This document shows, piece after piece, positions 34,925-44,564 of a stretch of DNA of 64,000 nt (its first letter is position 1; the number at the start of each line of letters is the position of its first letter). The stretch spans positions 62,001-126,000 of the forward strand of contig NZ_VUNZ01000002.1 of the NCBI RefSeq assembly GCF_008386505.1, written 5' to 3'. Origin of the DNA: Chryseobacterium sediminis. Its GTDB lineage: Bacteria > Bacteroidota > Bacteroidia > Flavobacteriales > Weeksellaceae. The position numbers were made by a program, and so were the translations under genes. Below the pieces are notes generated by a model. It saw only the letters and a program-made list of their open reading frames with translations. It made no database searches and was not told the origin of the DNA.

Positions 34925-35230
34925 TCACACTTTAATTTCAACGTCTACACCTGAAGGAAGTTCTAATTTCATTAGAGCATCAACAGTTTTAGAAGAAGAA
35001 GAGTAGATATCCATTAGTCTCTTGTGAGCTGATAATTGGAACTGCTCTCTTGCTTTCTTGTTTACGTGCGGAGATCTCAACACTGTGAAGATTCTCTTAT
35101 TCGTTGGCAATGGAATTGGACCGTTTACAACAGCACCAGTAGCCTTTACCGTTTTTACGATTTTCTCAGCAGACTTGTCTACCAAGTTGTAATCGTAAGA
35201 TTTTAGTTTTATTCTGATTCTTTGTGACAT
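34925..35230 (-). CDS. rpsJ: 30S ribosomal protein uS10
   Basis: 101 residues: [53 protein letters not shown] block and a C-terminal [11 protein letters not shown]. uS10 is in the 30S head and doubles as NusE in antitermination complexes. In most bacteria rpsJ directly precedes rplC; here it ends the str operon, 16 nt after fusA, and rplC is 15.7 kb away. It is followed by two terminators. Confidence 0.98.
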   Translation of the reverse strand: MSQRIRIKLKSYDYNLVDKSAEKIVKTVKATGAVVNGPIPLPTNKRIFTVLRSPHVNKKAREQFQLSAHKRLMDIYSSSSKTVDALMKLELPSGVDVEIKV

Positions 35231-35246
35231 TTCTTTAATTTAAAAA

Positions 35247-37364
35247 TTAACCTTTTGCTTTAGCTATGATTTCTTCAGCAACGTTTTGTGGAGTAGCTTG
35301 GTACTTCTCTAATTCCATAGAAGAAGTAGCTCTTCCTGATGAAAGTGTTCTTAGAGTTGTTACATATCCAAACATTTCAGAAAGTGGAACAGAACCTTTG
35401 ATTACAACAGCACCGTTTTTCTCTTCCTGACCACTGATAGTACCTCTTCTTTTGTTAAGGTCACCAATGATGTTACCCATATATTCTTCCGGAGTTACAA
35501 CTTCCAGTTTCATAATAGGCTCCATAATTACTGGCTTAGCAGCACGTCCCGCTTCTTTAAATCCTAATTTAGCAGCCATTTCAAATGAAAGAGCATCAGA
35601 ATCCACTGCGTGGAAAGATCCATCTTTAAGAGTAACTTTAATACCTTCAACTTCGAAACCAGCCAAAGGACCGTTCTTCATTGCAGCTTTAAAGCCTTTT
35701 TCAATTGCAGGAACAAATTCTCTAGGAACGTTACCACCTTTGATCTCATTGATGAATTCTAAACCAACTTTTCCTTCGTCTGCAGGTCCTAGTTCGAATA
35801 CGATATCAGCAAATTTACCTTTACCTCCAGATTGCTTTTTGTAAACTTCTCTGTGGCTGGCAACTTTTGTTAAGTTTTCTTTGTATTCTACCTGAGGTTG
35901 TCCTTGGTTAACTTCAACTTTGAATTCTCTCTTCATACGATCTACAATGATATCTAAGTGAAGCTCACCCATACCAGAGATAATCGTTTGTCCAGAAGCT
36001 TCGTCAGTTCTAACCGTAAACGTAGGATCTTCTTCAGCCAATTTAGCTAAAGCGTTACCCATTTTATCCTGGTCAGCTTTAGTTTTAGGCTCAACAGCGA
36101 TACCAATTACCGGATCAGGGAAAACCATCGATTCAAGAACGATTGGGTTTTTCTCGTCACACATTGTATCACCAGTTTTGATAGACTTGAATCCTACCGC
36201 TGCACCAATATCACCAGCTTCAATATATTCTACTGGGTTTTGCTTGTTAGCGTGCATCTGATAGATTCTAGAGATTCTTTCTTTATCTCCTGAACGAGTG
36301 TTCAAGATATAAGAACCTGCATCTAGTCTTCCTGAGTAAGCTCTGAAGAATGCTAATCTTCCCACGAACGGGTCAGTAGCAATCTTAAATGCTAATGCAG
36401 AGAAAGGCTCATCTACAGATGGTTTTCTTGTGATTTCAGCGTCAGTTCTTGGATCAGTACCTTTGATATCATCTTTATCCAATGGAGAAGGCAAGTATTT
36501 ACATACTGCATCCAACATAAACTGTACTCCTTTATTCTTGAATGAAGAACCACAAGTCATTGGGATAATAGATAAATCGATAGTAGCAGCTCTCAATGCA
36601 GCATTGATTTCTTCTTCTGTAATTGAATCCGGATCTTCGAAGAATTTCTCCATCAAAGTTTCGTCATATTCAGAAACAGCTTCTACTAGTTTCTCTCTAT
36701 ATTCAAGAACTTCATCTTTCATATCTTCAGGAATTGGCACTACTTCAAAAGTAGCTCCTTGTCCTGCTTCATCCCAGATGATCGCTCTGTTTTTAATTAA
36801 GTCAACAACACCTTTGAAATCTTCTTCAGCACCGATTGGTAAAACGATTGGAACTGCGTTAGATCCTAACATTTCTTTAACCTGGTTTACCACGTTAAGG
36901 AAGTCAGCACCTTGTCTGTCCATTTTGTTTACAAATCCCATTCTAGCAACTTTGTAGTTGTCAGCAAGTCTCCAGTTTGTTTCAGACTGAGGCTCTACTC
37001 CATCTACTGCAGAGAATAAGAATACCAATCCATCCAATACTCTTAAAGATCTGTTTACTTCTACAGTGAAGTCAACGTGTCCCGGTGTATCAATGATGTT
37101 GAAGTGGTAAGGCTTAGTTTCAGGTAAAGCTTTTCCTTGATCTGTTGGAAAGTTCCAAGAACAAGTGGTAGCTGCAGAAGTAATAGTAATACCTCTTTCT
37201 GCTTCCTGCTCCATCCAGTCCATTGTAGAAGCACCATCGTGAACTTCTCCAATTTTGTGGTTTACCCCTGTATAGAATAGAATCCTTTCTGTAGTGGTAG
37301 TCTTACCTGCATCAATGTGAGCAGCGATACCAATATTTCTTGTAAATTTAAGATCTCTTCCCAT
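35247..37364 (-). CDS. fusA: translation elongation factor G
   Basis: 705 residues with all five EF-G domains. The GTPase domain has [20 protein letters not shown] (P loop), [12 protein letters not shown] and [10 protein letters not shown], followed by domain II, and domains III-V with [19 protein letters not shown] and the C-terminal [18 protein letters not shown]. It drives translocation of tRNA and mRNA on the ribosome. It lies 6 nt after rpsG and 16 nt before rpsJ. tuf is not in this window. Confidence 0.99.
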   Translation of the reverse strand: MGRDLKFTRNIGIAAHIDAGKTTTTERILFYTGVNHKIGEVHDGASTMDWMEQEAERGITITSAATTCSWNFPTDQGKALPETKPYHFNIIDTPGHVDFTVEVNRSLRVLDGLVFLFSAVDGVEPQSETNWRLADNYKVARMGFVNKMDRQGADFLNVVNQVKEMLGSNAVPIVLPIGAEEDFKGVVDLIKNRAIIWDEAGQGATFEVVPIPEDMKDEVLEYREKLVEAVSEYDETLMEKFFEDPDSITEEEINAALRAATIDLSIIPMTCGSSFKNKGVQFMLDAVCKYLPSPLDKDDIKGTDPRTDAEITRKPSVDEPFSALAFKIATDPFVGRLAFFRAYSGRLDAGSYILNTRSGDKERISRIYQMHANKQNPVEYIEAGDIGAAVGFKSIKTGDTMCDEKNPIVLESMVFPDPVIGIAVEPKTKADQDKMGNALAKLAEEDPTFTVRTDEASGQTIISGMGELHLDIIVDRMKREFKVEVNQGQPQVEYKENLTKVASHREVYKKQSGGKGKFADIVFELGPADEGKVGLEFINEIKGGNVPREFVPAIEKGFKAAMKNGPLAGFEVEGIKVTLKDGSFHAVDSDALSFEMAAKLGFKEAGRAAKPVIMEPIMKLEVVTPEEYMGNIIGDLNKRRGTISGQEEKNGAVVIKGSVPLSEMFGYVTTLRTLSSGRATSSMELEKYQATPQNVAEEIIAKAKG

Positions 37365-37370
37365 TTCAGA

Positions 37371-37847
37371 TTAGAATTTGAAGTGTGAGAAAGCCTTGTT
37401 AGCTTCCGCCATTTTGTGAGTATCAGATTTCTTTTTGAAAGCAGCACCTTCTTCTCTTGAAGCAGCTACAACTTCGTTAGCTAATTTCAAAGCCATAGAC
37501 TTATCATTTCTAGCTTTAGAATATTTGATTAACCATTTCATTGCCATAGAAATTTTTCTATCAGCTCTGATTGGCATAGGGATTTGGAAGTTAGCTCCAC
37601 CTACTCTTCTAGAACGTACTTCTACGTGAGGCATTACATTTGTAAGTGCATCTTTCCAGATTTCAAGTGCAGTTTTTTCGTTATCTCCTTTTTTAGTTTC
37701 TACGATCTCTAATGCATCATAGAAAATTTTGAATGCGATTGACTTCTTACCGTCAAGCATTAAGTTGTTTACGAATCTCGTTACCAATTGATCATTAAAT
37801 TTCGGATCTGGTAACAACGGTCTTTTTTTCGCTTTTGTCTTTCTCAT
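37371..37847 (-). CDS. rpsG: 30S ribosomal protein uS7
   Basis: 158 residues: [57 protein letters not shown] and [20 protein letters not shown]. uS7 nucleates the 30S head and lies at the mRNA exit near the E site; in E. coli it regulates the str operon. It lies 23 nt after rpsL and 6 nt before fusA. Confidence 0.99.
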   Translation of the reverse strand: MRKTKAKKRPLLPDPKFNDQLVTRFVNNLMLDGKKSIAFKIFYDALEIVETKKGDNEKTALEIWKDALTNVMPHVEVRSRRVGGANFQIPMPIRADRKISMAMKWLIKYSKARNDKSMALKLANEVVAASREEGAAFKKKSDTHKMAEANKAFSHFKF

Positions 37848-37870
37848 TGCTTTTGTACCTTATTTAATGA

Positions 37871-38284
37871 TTATTTTTTCTTTCCTTTTGCAGGAGCAGC
37901 AGCTGCTTGTCCTGGTTTAGGTCTCTTAGCTCCGTACTTAGATCTTCTCTGAGTTCTTCCATTTACACCAGCGGTGTCTAATGCACCTCTTACGATGTGG
38001 TAACGTACTCCCGGTAGGTCTTTCACCCTTCCGCCTCTAACCAATACTATCGAGTGCTCCTGTAGATTGTGTCCTTCGCCCGGGATATAGGCATTCACTT
38101 CTTTACCGTTAGAAAGTCTTACCCTTGCAACTTTTCTAAGTGCAGAGTTAGGTTTCTTAGGTGTAGTTGTATATACTCTCGTACATACACCACGTCTTTG
38201 TGGACAAGAATCAAGGGCAGCCGATTTGCTCTTCTTGGCAAGCGTGGCTCTTCCTTTTCTTACTAATTGTTGAATAGTAGGCAT
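37871..38284 (-). CDS. rpsL: 30S ribosomal protein uS12
   Basis: 137 residues. [40 protein letters not shown] and [20 protein letters not shown] are the classic blocks. The two lysines whose change gives streptomycin resistance in other bacteria (in TPKKPNS and RVKDLPG) are both wild type. uS12 is at the decoding centre. A Lys/Ala-rich tail ([10 protein letters not shown]) is present. First gene of the str operon with a near-perfect promoter at 38309-38338. Confidence 0.99.
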   Translation of the reverse strand: MPTIQQLVRKGRATLAKKSKSAALDSCPQRRGVCTRVYTTTPKKPNSALRKVARVRLSNGKEVNAYIPGEGHNLQEHSIVLVRGGRVKDLPGVRYHIVRGALDTAGVNGRTQRRSKYGAKRPKPGQAAAAPAKGKKK

Positions 38285-38308
38285 TTAATTGCTTTTTATT
38301 TTAGGGTG

Positions 38309-38338
38309 CAAAAATAGTAATATTTTTTTAATCTGCAA
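38309..38338 (-). promoter_or_regulatory. str operon promoter
   Basis: On the minus strand TTTG (TTG at 38336-38338) is followed after exactly 19 nt by TATTTTTG (38309-38316) and CAC. It has the same spacing, the same CAG just after the -33 box and the same TTTGCAC end as the S10 promoter at 19334-19363. The leader to the rpsL ATG is under 25 nt. Confidence 0.8.
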
Positions 38339-38513
38339 ACACTTATATAAAAATTAAAATCAAATACTTACATCCCAAATCGAACAGGTTTCTCCATGAC
38401 AATCAAAGAAGCATAATAAACAAGAGGAAAAGGAACAGAAAAACAGAAATTTCTCACCTGAAAAAATGAGTATTAAATAATTATGAAATTTATACTTCTG
38501 ACAATTTTCAATT

Positions 38514-39650
38514 TTAATTCCGTGTAAGATAGTTTTGAATCCATTCAATCATGATGTCATGCTGAAGATGTAAAAGAACCAGTAAATAAAAGATACCGGA
38601 AAAGATAAGATATGAAGATTTTATTGGATTATTATTGAATGATATCATTTCAGAATCATTCCTTTGTAAGTAGGATGTGAAAACAATAAATAATAATGTA
38701 GAGTAAATATAATTCCATCTCATCCAATCAATTCCGAGATAATATAAAGGGGTAACCCAAAGAAGGCAGATCATATTACAGAAAAGATAGGTATAAAATG
38801 ATTCTCTTTTAAACAGATAAACATAAAACCCCATTTGAAATATCATGATAATAAGTTCTACAGCATGAACCAGAAACGATAATTTATACTGAAGAACATA
38901 ATTAAAATCAAAATAATATTCCAGATCAAAAATATTCTCTTTCTGAAAAACCACTCCCCTTCCTTTCAAAATAGATAAACTTTCTCCTTCGTTAACATTT
39001 CCACCAAAAAAATATATAATACCAATACTGACAAAAGCAGCGATTGTTATAGAAAGGACATATTTAATATTAATTTTCTGCCACTTGGAATAATTAATCC
39101 ATATTAAAAAGGGTAAGAAAAAAAATCCGGCCTCATGAATGAAGAGAAAAATGATATAAAAAAGCCATAATACTGTATCATTAAGCTTCGATTTTTTTGC
39201 AAAAGAATACCAAAGCATTATAAGAATCAATATGATCTCTCTTCTACCGGCATTTCTGACAGTTAATGCAGGAAATAATAGAATATAAGGTGAAGCCATG
39301 ATACACATATAAAAAAGATCAACCTTATATTTCTTTAAGTATAGAAACGTCCCATACAGAATTCCTGAAAGACCAATGATCTGAAAAATCAGGATTTGAA
39401 ATTGTAACTTAACACCCGTTATATCCTGTATATAAAAAAACGCATCCCCCAAAAGACCTCTTCTTTTGAAACCACCATCCGTGTAATTTATCAGCCAGTC
39501 AGAAATAGTCCAGGCTGAAAATGGCTCTTTCGCTTTCAGATATAAAGCCATAAAAACACCAATATAAATCAATACGATTCCAATACTGAAATATTTAACC
39601 AATGATGTTCTCTTATTTTCAGGTATATTGATAAAGTTGTCAAAAAACAT
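38514..39650 (-). CDS. polytopic membrane protein of unknown function
   Basis: 378 residues with about nine to eleven membrane helices. The first periplasmic loop has DWLINYTDGGFKRRGLLGDA, a motif with the GGFxRRGLLG signature that I have seen in uncharacterised polytopic proteins linked to surface polysaccharide biosynthesis; the link is from memory and uncertain. Another polar patch is LTVRNAGRREI in a loop. The gene is clearly more AT-rich than its neighbours and stands alone between rpsL and dps, which suggests acquisition by transfer. EpsG- or GT-C-like activity is one possibility. Confidence 0.65.
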   Translation of the reverse strand: MFFDNFINIPENKRTSLVKYFSIGIVLIYIGVFMALYLKAKEPFSAWTISDWLINYTDGGFKRRGLLGDAFFYIQDITGVKLQFQILIFQIIGLSGILYGTFLYLKKYKVDLFYMCIMASPYILLFPALTVRNAGRREIILILIMLWYSFAKKSKLNDTVLWLFYIIFLFIHEAGFFFLPFLIWINYSKWQKINIKYVLSITIAAFVSIGIIYFFGGNVNEGESLSILKGRGVVFQKENIFDLEYYFDFNYVLQYKLSFLVHAVELIIMIFQMGFYVYLFKRESFYTYLFCNMICLLWVTPLYYLGIDWMRWNYIYSTLLFIVFTSYLQRNDSEMISFNNNPIKSSYLIFSGIFYLLVLLHLQHDIMIEWIQNYLTRN

Positions 39651-39877
39651 ATGTGTAAAATTTCTGCTGTCTATTCTATTACCGCAATATTAATACTTCC
39701 AAACTATTTTAAAAAATTTTCTTATAGTTATCATCTATTAATAATCCAGGGAGTTCGGCACGATATTTCGTAAATTTGGGATATACAAAATGATAAACTA
39801 TCAATCACAATAGTAAAACTTCGTTATATTTCTTGGAAGTGGTGATTGTATGATTCTAAAAAAATAAATATATACAT

Positions 39878-40354
39878 ATGAAAAATGCAAGTATTATTGG
39901 CCTTAAAGAAGCCGATTGTAAAAAAATCTCAGAAAAATTAAATGTACTGTTAGCTAATTATTCTGTATTTTATCAGAATACAAGAGGTTCTCACTGGAAC
40001 ATCAAAGGAGAGCAGTTCTTTACCCTTCATCCAAAATTTGAGGAGTTGTACAACAGTCTTGTTTTAAAGATTGATGAAATTGCAGAAAGAATCCTCACAT
40101 TGGGAGCTACTCCTGCGCACAATTACTCAGATTATTTAAAGGTAGCTACTATTAAAGAAAGCAAAGAAGTAACTGATGGCACCAAAAGTGTTGAGCAGAT
40201 TTTAAGTTCTTTTAAAGTAGTCATTGATCTGCAGAGAGAACTTTTAGATATCACAGATGAAGCAGGAGATGAGGGTACTAATTCCCAAATGAGCGATTAT
40301 ATTACCGAACAGGAGAAAGAAGTTTGGATGTACAATTCTTATCTTGGAAAATAA
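39878..40354 (+). CDS. dps: Dps-family ferritin-like DNA-protection protein
   Basis: 158 residues in a ferritin-like four-helix bundle. The ferroxidase region shows NTRGSHWNIKGEQFFTLHPK and FEELYNSLVLKIDEIAERIL, the usual His and Asp/Glu ligands. Dps dodecamers oxidise and store iron using hydrogen peroxide and shield DNA. The upstream region has TAAATTTG at 39771-39778, a possible -7 box about 100 nt before the ATG, but no clear peroxide-regulator site. A terminator follows at 40384-40412. Confidence 0.93.
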   Translation: MKNASIIGLKEADCKKISEKLNVLLANYSVFYQNTRGSHWNIKGEQFFTLHPKFEELYNSLVLKIDEIAERILTLGATPAHNYSDYLKVATIKESKEVTDGTKSVEQILSSFKVVIDLQRELLDITDEAGDEGTNSQMSDYITEQEKEVWMYNSYLGK

Positions 40355-40383
40355 CTCCATAAAATGCATTGAAATATTTCAAA

Positions 40384-40412
40384 AAAATCGCCTTACATTT
40401 AGGCGATTTTAT
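40384..40412 (+). terminator. dps terminator
   Basis: AAAATCGCCT (40384-40393) pairs with AGGCGATTTT (40401-40410) over a 7-nt loop and runs into T-rich sequence. It separates dps from pncB. Confidence 0.82.
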
Positions 40413-40449
40413 TATTTATTTTTATATTTGCGTTAAAATTACACATATT

Positions 40450-41628
40450 ATGAACGACGTAAGACTGAACTCTATCCTAGATAATGATTTTTATAAAATA
40501 ACCATGCAGAATGCAGTGGTAAAGCTTTTTCCCAGCTCTATTGTAAAATACGAATTTATCAACAGGGGGAAACACCATTTTCCGGAAGGATTTGACGTTG
40601 CTTTAAGAGAAGCTGTTAATAAAATGGCTGAACTTAAACTTACGAAGGACGAGAAAAAATTCATGGCAAGAACATGTCCTTATATTGATCTTCCATATCT
40701 GGATTTTTTGGAGGGATATCATTTTGACCCGTCTGAAGTAAAAATACACCAGGAAGGAGGTGACCTTTCCGTTGTTGTAGAAGGGCTTTGGTACAGAACA
40801 ATTCTATGGGAAGTCCCTTTACTGGCTCTGATCAGTGAACTTCACTATGAAATGAACCATATGGAAAGAGATTCCAATGAAGTGGTAATGAGCAAAACGA
40901 TAGAAAAAGCAGACTCATTAGGCAGGCTTGGAGTAACTTTTGCAGAATTTGGAACGAGAAGAAGACATTCTTATAAGGTACAGAATCTGGTAATGGAAGC
41001 CTTGACTCAAAAAAGAGAATCGACTTTTATCGGAAGCTCTAATGTACATTTCGCTATGAAATATGGAGTAAAACCTATCGGAACTCATGCGCATGAATGG
41101 TTTATGTTCCATGCTGCTGAATATGGATTCAAAATGGCCAATGAAATGGCTTTGGAACATTGGGTAGATGTATACAGAGGAGACCTTGGAGTGGCTCTTT
41201 CAGATACGTATACTACGGATGTTTTCTTCCAGCAGTTTGACAAAAAATTCGCAAAACTTTTTGACGGGGTACGTCACGACAGTGGAGATGCATTAGAATT
41301 TGCAGACAAAACAATTGCACATTATCAAAGGAACGGGATCAATCCAATGTTTAAATATATTATTTTTTCGGATGCTTTAAATCTTGAAAAAGTAGAAGAA
41401 ATTACCAATTACTGCAGAGGAAAAATTGGTATTTCATTCGGAATTGGGACCAACCTTACGAATGATGTCGGATTAAAACCAATGAACATTGTAATGAAGC
41501 TTATTGGGGTACAGGCGCCAAATAAAGAGTGGATTCCTACTGTAAAACTTTCCGATGAACATGGTAAATATACCGGAGATCCGAAGATGATTGAACTGGC
41601 CAAAGAATTTTTAAGAATAAAAGATTAA
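40450..41628 (+). CDS. pncB: nicotinate phosphoribosyltransferase
   Basis: 392 residues from the ATG at 40450. The frame reaches back to 40369, but that part overlaps the dps terminator and the inferred -7 box TATATTTG (40423-40430), so the later start is right. Family blocks include NDFYKITMQNAVVKLFPSS, YEFINRG, FGTRRRHSYKVQNLVMEAL, and GTHAHEWFMFHAAEYGF with the His that is phosphorylated. It makes nicotinate mononucleotide from nicotinate and PRPP at the cost of ATP in NAD salvage. A terminator follows at 41653-41680. Confidence 0.95.
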   Translation: MNDVRLNSILDNDFYKITMQNAVVKLFPSSIVKYEFINRGKHHFPEGFDVALREAVNKMAELKLTKDEKKFMARTCPYIDLPYLDFLEGYHFDPSEVKIHQEGGDLSVVVEGLWYRTILWEVPLLALISELHYEMNHMERDSNEVVMSKTIEKADSLGRLGVTFAEFGTRRRHSYKVQNLVMEALTQKRESTFIGSSNVHFAMKYGVKPIGTHAHEWFMFHAAEYGFKMANEMALEHWVDVYRGDLGVALSDTYTTDVFFQQFDKKFAKLFDGVRHDSGDALEFADKTIAHYQRNGINPMFKYIIFSDALNLEKVEEITNYCRGKIGISFGIGTNLTNDVGLKPMNIVMKLIGVQAPNKEWIPTVKLSDEHGKYTGDPKMIELAKEFLRIKD

Positions 41629-41652
41629 AATAACCCATCCAAACAACTAGAT

Positions 41653-41680
41653 AAACCTCGTATCCATCGAGGTTTTATTG
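41653..41680 (+). terminator. pncB terminator
   Basis: AAACCTCG (41653-41660) pairs with CGAGGTTT (41668-41675), followed by T-rich sequence. Confidence 0.8.
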
Positions 41681-41751
41681 TATTATATCATCATTTGAAA
41701 TTCAATTCAGAAATCTTTAAGATTTTATTATATTTATCAAAATAAAACAAG

Positions 41752-42222
41752 ATGAAATCAAGAACTTTACTAATCGCAGGTCTCCTCATATCAGCATTAT
41801 CTTTTGCTCAGGAAAAGAAAGCAGATAAACCTAAATACAATCAGGAATTGGCTACATCTTTAGGGGCTGATAAATATGGAATGAAACCTTATACGATTGT
41901 TATGCTGACAACAGGTACTGCTAAGATTGAAGATAAAGCCAAAATGGGTGAACTCATGAAAGGCCACATGGCCAATATCGGGAAACTAGCAGATGAAGGT
42001 AAAATTGTAGTAGCTGGTCCTTTTCTTGAAAAAAATAAAGAAAACTACCGCGGAATGTTTATTTTCAACACTAAATCTAAGGAAGAAGCTGAACAATGGG
42101 TAAAAACAGATCCTGCAGTGAAGGCTGGTGTTTTCAGCTATGAAATTTTCCCTTGGTATGGATCTGCTGCTTTACCATTGTATTTAAAGCATCACGAAGA
42201 GATTACAAAGGAAAACCCGTAA
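41752..42222 (+). CDS. exported YciI-like domain protein
   Basis: 156 residues. A signal peptide (about 1-19, ending SALSFAQ) is followed by a YciI-like fold: YTIVMLTTGTAKIEDKAKMG, HMANIGKLADEGKIVVAGPF and EEAEQWVKTDPAVKAGVFSY. Cytoplasmic YciI proteins have His/Asp active-site residues; the His in GHMANIGKL is kept, but function is not known. Export is unusual for the family though common in Bacteroidota members. The gene at 42308 is 85 nt downstream. Confidence 0.8.
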   Translation: MKSRTLLIAGLLISALSFAQEKKADKPKYNQELATSLGADKYGMKPYTIVMLTTGTAKIEDKAKMGELMKGHMANIGKLADEGKIVVAGPFLEKNKENYRGMFIFNTKSKEEAEQWVKTDPAVKAGVFSYEIFPWYGSAALPLYLKHHEEITKENP

Positions 42223-42307
42223 TATTAACTTAAAAAACATATTGATAATCTTCAAGAATAATACTTCTTCCAACAGAACCAGACATCAAACTCAAAAAAT
42301 AATAACC

Positions 42308-43282
42308 ATGAAAATAAGACTATTTGTTTTGCTGTTTTTAGCATCAACAAAACTGCTCTTTGGACAAACTGTTCCCAAAGAATACACAGATAAAGTAAAA
42401 GCGGCTGAATCACTTTACCGTACCAAGGATTTCAAAAACTCTGCCAGCAACTATTCAGAAGCATTTAAATCTAACGGCTGGAAAGCATCTCTAAATGACA
42501 GGTATAACGCAGCGTGTTCTTGGGCAATGGCATCAGGGACAGACAGTGCATTTTCCCAACTTGACAGAATTGCAGCAAAATTCACTAATTATAACCATAT
42601 AACAAAAGATACAGACCTTACCTCTTTACATAGCGATAAACGATGGAAGCCTATAATCGAAAAAATCAAACAGAATCAGGAGAAAGCAGAAGCAAATTTG
42701 AATAAACCCCTGGTTGCAAAGCTAGGTGACATTTATATTGAAGACCAAAAGTACAGACAGCAAATCGAGGGTATTGAAAAAAAATACGGTGGAAACTCAA
42801 AAGAAATGAACGAACACTGGCAGCTTATCAATAAAAAAGATTCATTAAATCTTATTGAGGTAAAAGCTATTCTTGACAAATATGGCTGGGTAGGTCCTGA
42901 TGTTGTGGGTGGACAAGGAAGTGTTACCTTATTTCTTGTTATCCAACATGCAGATCAGGCAACACAGGAAAAATATTTACCCATGATGAGAGATGCCGTA
43001 AAGAATGGTAAAGCACAAAGCGGCAGTCTGGCACTTCTCGAAGACAGGGTAGCCCTGAGACAAGGTAAAAGACAAATTTACGGTAGCCAGATTGGACGTG
43101 ATCCAGAAACACAAGTATATTATGTATCTCCATTAGAAGATCCTGAAAATGTAGATAAAAGACGCGCAGATGTTGGACTTCCTCCATTGGCAGAGTATCT
43201 AAAGAATTGGCAACTTAAATGGGATGTTGAACAATATAAAAAAGACTTGCCAACACTGGAAGCAAAAACAAAGCACAAATAA
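42308..43282 (+). CDS. exported protein with DUF6624-like domain
   Basis: 324 residues from the ATG at 42308, which starts a good signal peptide (MKIRLFVLLFLASTKLLFGQ). The N-terminal half has a TPR-like pair (YRTKDFKNSASNYSEAFKSN). The C-terminal half has LIEVKAILDKYGWVGPDVVG, FLVIQHADQATQEKYLPMMR and LLEDRVALRQGKRQIYGSQI, which I recognise as the DUF6624 pattern. No enzyme activity is known. The longer frame to 42242 adds a polar stretch and is not used. Confidence 0.8.
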   Translation: MKIRLFVLLFLASTKLLFGQTVPKEYTDKVKAAESLYRTKDFKNSASNYSEAFKSNGWKASLNDRYNAACSWAMASGTDSAFSQLDRIAAKFTNYNHITKDTDLTSLHSDKRWKPIIEKIKQNQEKAEANLNKPLVAKLGDIYIEDQKYRQQIEGIEKKYGGNSKEMNEHWQLINKKDSLNLIEVKAILDKYGWVGPDVVGGQGSVTLFLVIQHADQATQEKYLPMMRDAVKNGKAQSGSLALLEDRVALRQGKRQIYGSQIGRDPETQVYYVSPLEDPENVDKRRADVGLPPLAEYLKNWQLKWDVEQYKKDLPTLEAKTKHK

Positions 43283-43444
43283 ACAGAAATCATATCACAA
43301 TACTAATCATCATTTTAATATTTATCATAAATTAATTCAAGTATCATGGAATAATTTACTATTTTAGTTTAATATTTTCAAACCTACTTATTTAATTATA
43401 AGAGTATTAGAATAAATTTATTTACTAAACAAAAAAATTAAACC

Positions 43445-43678
43445 ATGAAAAAGAACTTAACAAAACTTTCAAGAACAAATTTGAAAGATGTATTTGGAGG
43501 AACTTTGTACCCGGCAGAATGTCCCGGAGGATGCCACGGTGAAGGCATGATCAGATGTCCTGATGGCACTACCACAATGACGAATTTTATATGTATGGGA
43601 GGAACCTGCCAACCAGCAGCAATGTGTAAACCGTTGGTTCTTGAACCTTTTCCAGACCCGATTATAATCACCCCATAA
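43445..43678 (+). CDS. double-glycine leader peptide precursor, Cys-rich core
   Basis: 77 residues. The N-terminus MKKNLTKLSRTNLKDVFGG is a typical Bacteroidota double-glycine leader (basic start, LSR..LKDV, GG), the kind that C39-peptidase ABC exporters cleave. The core holds five cysteines arranged CPGGCHGEG, RCPDG, CMGGTCQ and MCKP plus a Pro-rich end. Count of Cys in the core is 6 by reading. This fits a secreted disulfide-bonded or modified peptide (bacteriocin-like). No exporter or modifying enzyme gene is in this window. A terminator follows at 43696-43721. Confidence 0.72.
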   Translation: MKKNLTKLSRTNLKDVFGGTLYPAECPGGCHGEGMIRCPDGTTTMTNFICMGGTCQPAAMCKPLVLEPFPDPIIITP

Positions 43679-43695
43679 TCTAACGAACAATACAT

Positions 43696-43721
43696 AAAGT
43701 GAGCTTTCCGGCTCACTTTTT
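43696..43721 (+). terminator. terminator of the leader-peptide gene
   Basis: AAAGTGAGC (43696-43704) pairs with GCTCACTTT (43711-43719) over a 6-nt loop, followed by a T-run. Confidence 0.88.
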
Positions 43722-43749
43722 TAGTATCTTTAAGTAAACAGAAACTATC

Positions 43750-44505
43750 ATGAAAACCATTGAAGAAGTTCTTAAAAAACTGGATGAAATTATCATTTGG
43801 TGTAAAGAAAATCAAAGTCCGGCAGGATATTTTGCGTGTACCTATAGAATTATGACGGCACAGGTTCTGAAAGGAATTCAACAGAAAAAATTTGAAGATA
43901 ATCCAAGAATGACATTGCTTGATCTAGCTTTTGCACAGAGATATATTCTGGCGTGGGAAAGCTACAGCAAAGGAGAAAAATGTACCAACTCATGGTATAT
44001 TGCCTTTGAAGCCTGCAAAAATAAAAACCTGTTGATTCTACAGCATATATTTCTGGGCATGAATGCACACATCAATCTGGATCTTGGTATTTCCGCAGCT
44101 TCTATCATGCCTTACCGAAAAATAAATCCGTTAAAAAAAGATTTTGAAAATATTAATAATGTCATTGCTTCCATCAATCAGAATGTTCAGGATTCTCTGA
44201 ACAAAATCTGTTATCCTGTAGATCTTATTGACAAACTCTCTAATGGAAAGGATAATGCTGTGCTTGATTTTGCCATTTCCAAAGCAAGAGACACTTCCTG
44301 GGCAACGGCAGTTATTGCATCCAACACTCCGAATTTTCTGAGAGAATCTGTCATCGGCATTGTAGATTATGCAGCTGCAAAGGTCGCTACCCAGATTCTG
44401 AATCCGAAGATACTCACTCCTGCCCTTTTAAAAGAACTCAAAAATTGTGAAAGCAGTGATATGGTGAAGAATATTGAAATTTTAGAATCTACAAAAAATT
44501 CATAA
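43750..44505 (+). CDS. DUF5995-like protein
   Basis: 251 residues, all helical, with no signal peptide. Diagnostic parts are MTLLDLAFAQRYILAWESY, NSWYIAFEACKNKNLLILQH and LGMNAHINLDLGISAAS, which match DUF5995 as I remember it. The GMNAHINLDL segment and neighbouring conserved acids look like a metal site, but no activity is known. It is a single gene between the leader-peptide terminator and the terminator of the metal-efflux operon. Confidence 0.75.
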   Translation: MKTIEEVLKKLDEIIIWCKENQSPAGYFACTYRIMTAQVLKGIQQKKFEDNPRMTLLDLAFAQRYILAWESYSKGEKCTNSWYIAFEACKNKNLLILQHIFLGMNAHINLDLGISAASIMPYRKINPLKKDFENINNVIASINQNVQDSLNKICYPVDLIDKLSNGKDNAVLDFAISKARDTSWATAVIASNTPNFLRESVIGIVDYAAAKVATQILNPKILTPALLKELKNCESSDMVKNIEILESTKNS

Positions 44506-44506
44506 C

Positions 44507-44541
44507 AAAAAAAGCCGGGATCTTCCTCACGGACCCCGGCT
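44507..44541 (-). terminator. terminator of the metal-efflux operon
   Basis: AGCCGGG (44513-44519) pairs with CCCGGCT (44535-44541). On the minus strand the stem is followed by a run of T, so it ends the RND operon; the plus strand lacks a strong T-run. Confidence 0.82.
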
Positions 44542-44564
44542 CATAATGAACAAAATAAAAGAAA

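Noticed and set aside
38360..38548. 62-aa minus-strand ORF upstream of rpsL
   Set aside because: It overlaps the 3' end of the polytopic membrane-protein gene, has odd composition and no promoter, and matches nothing.
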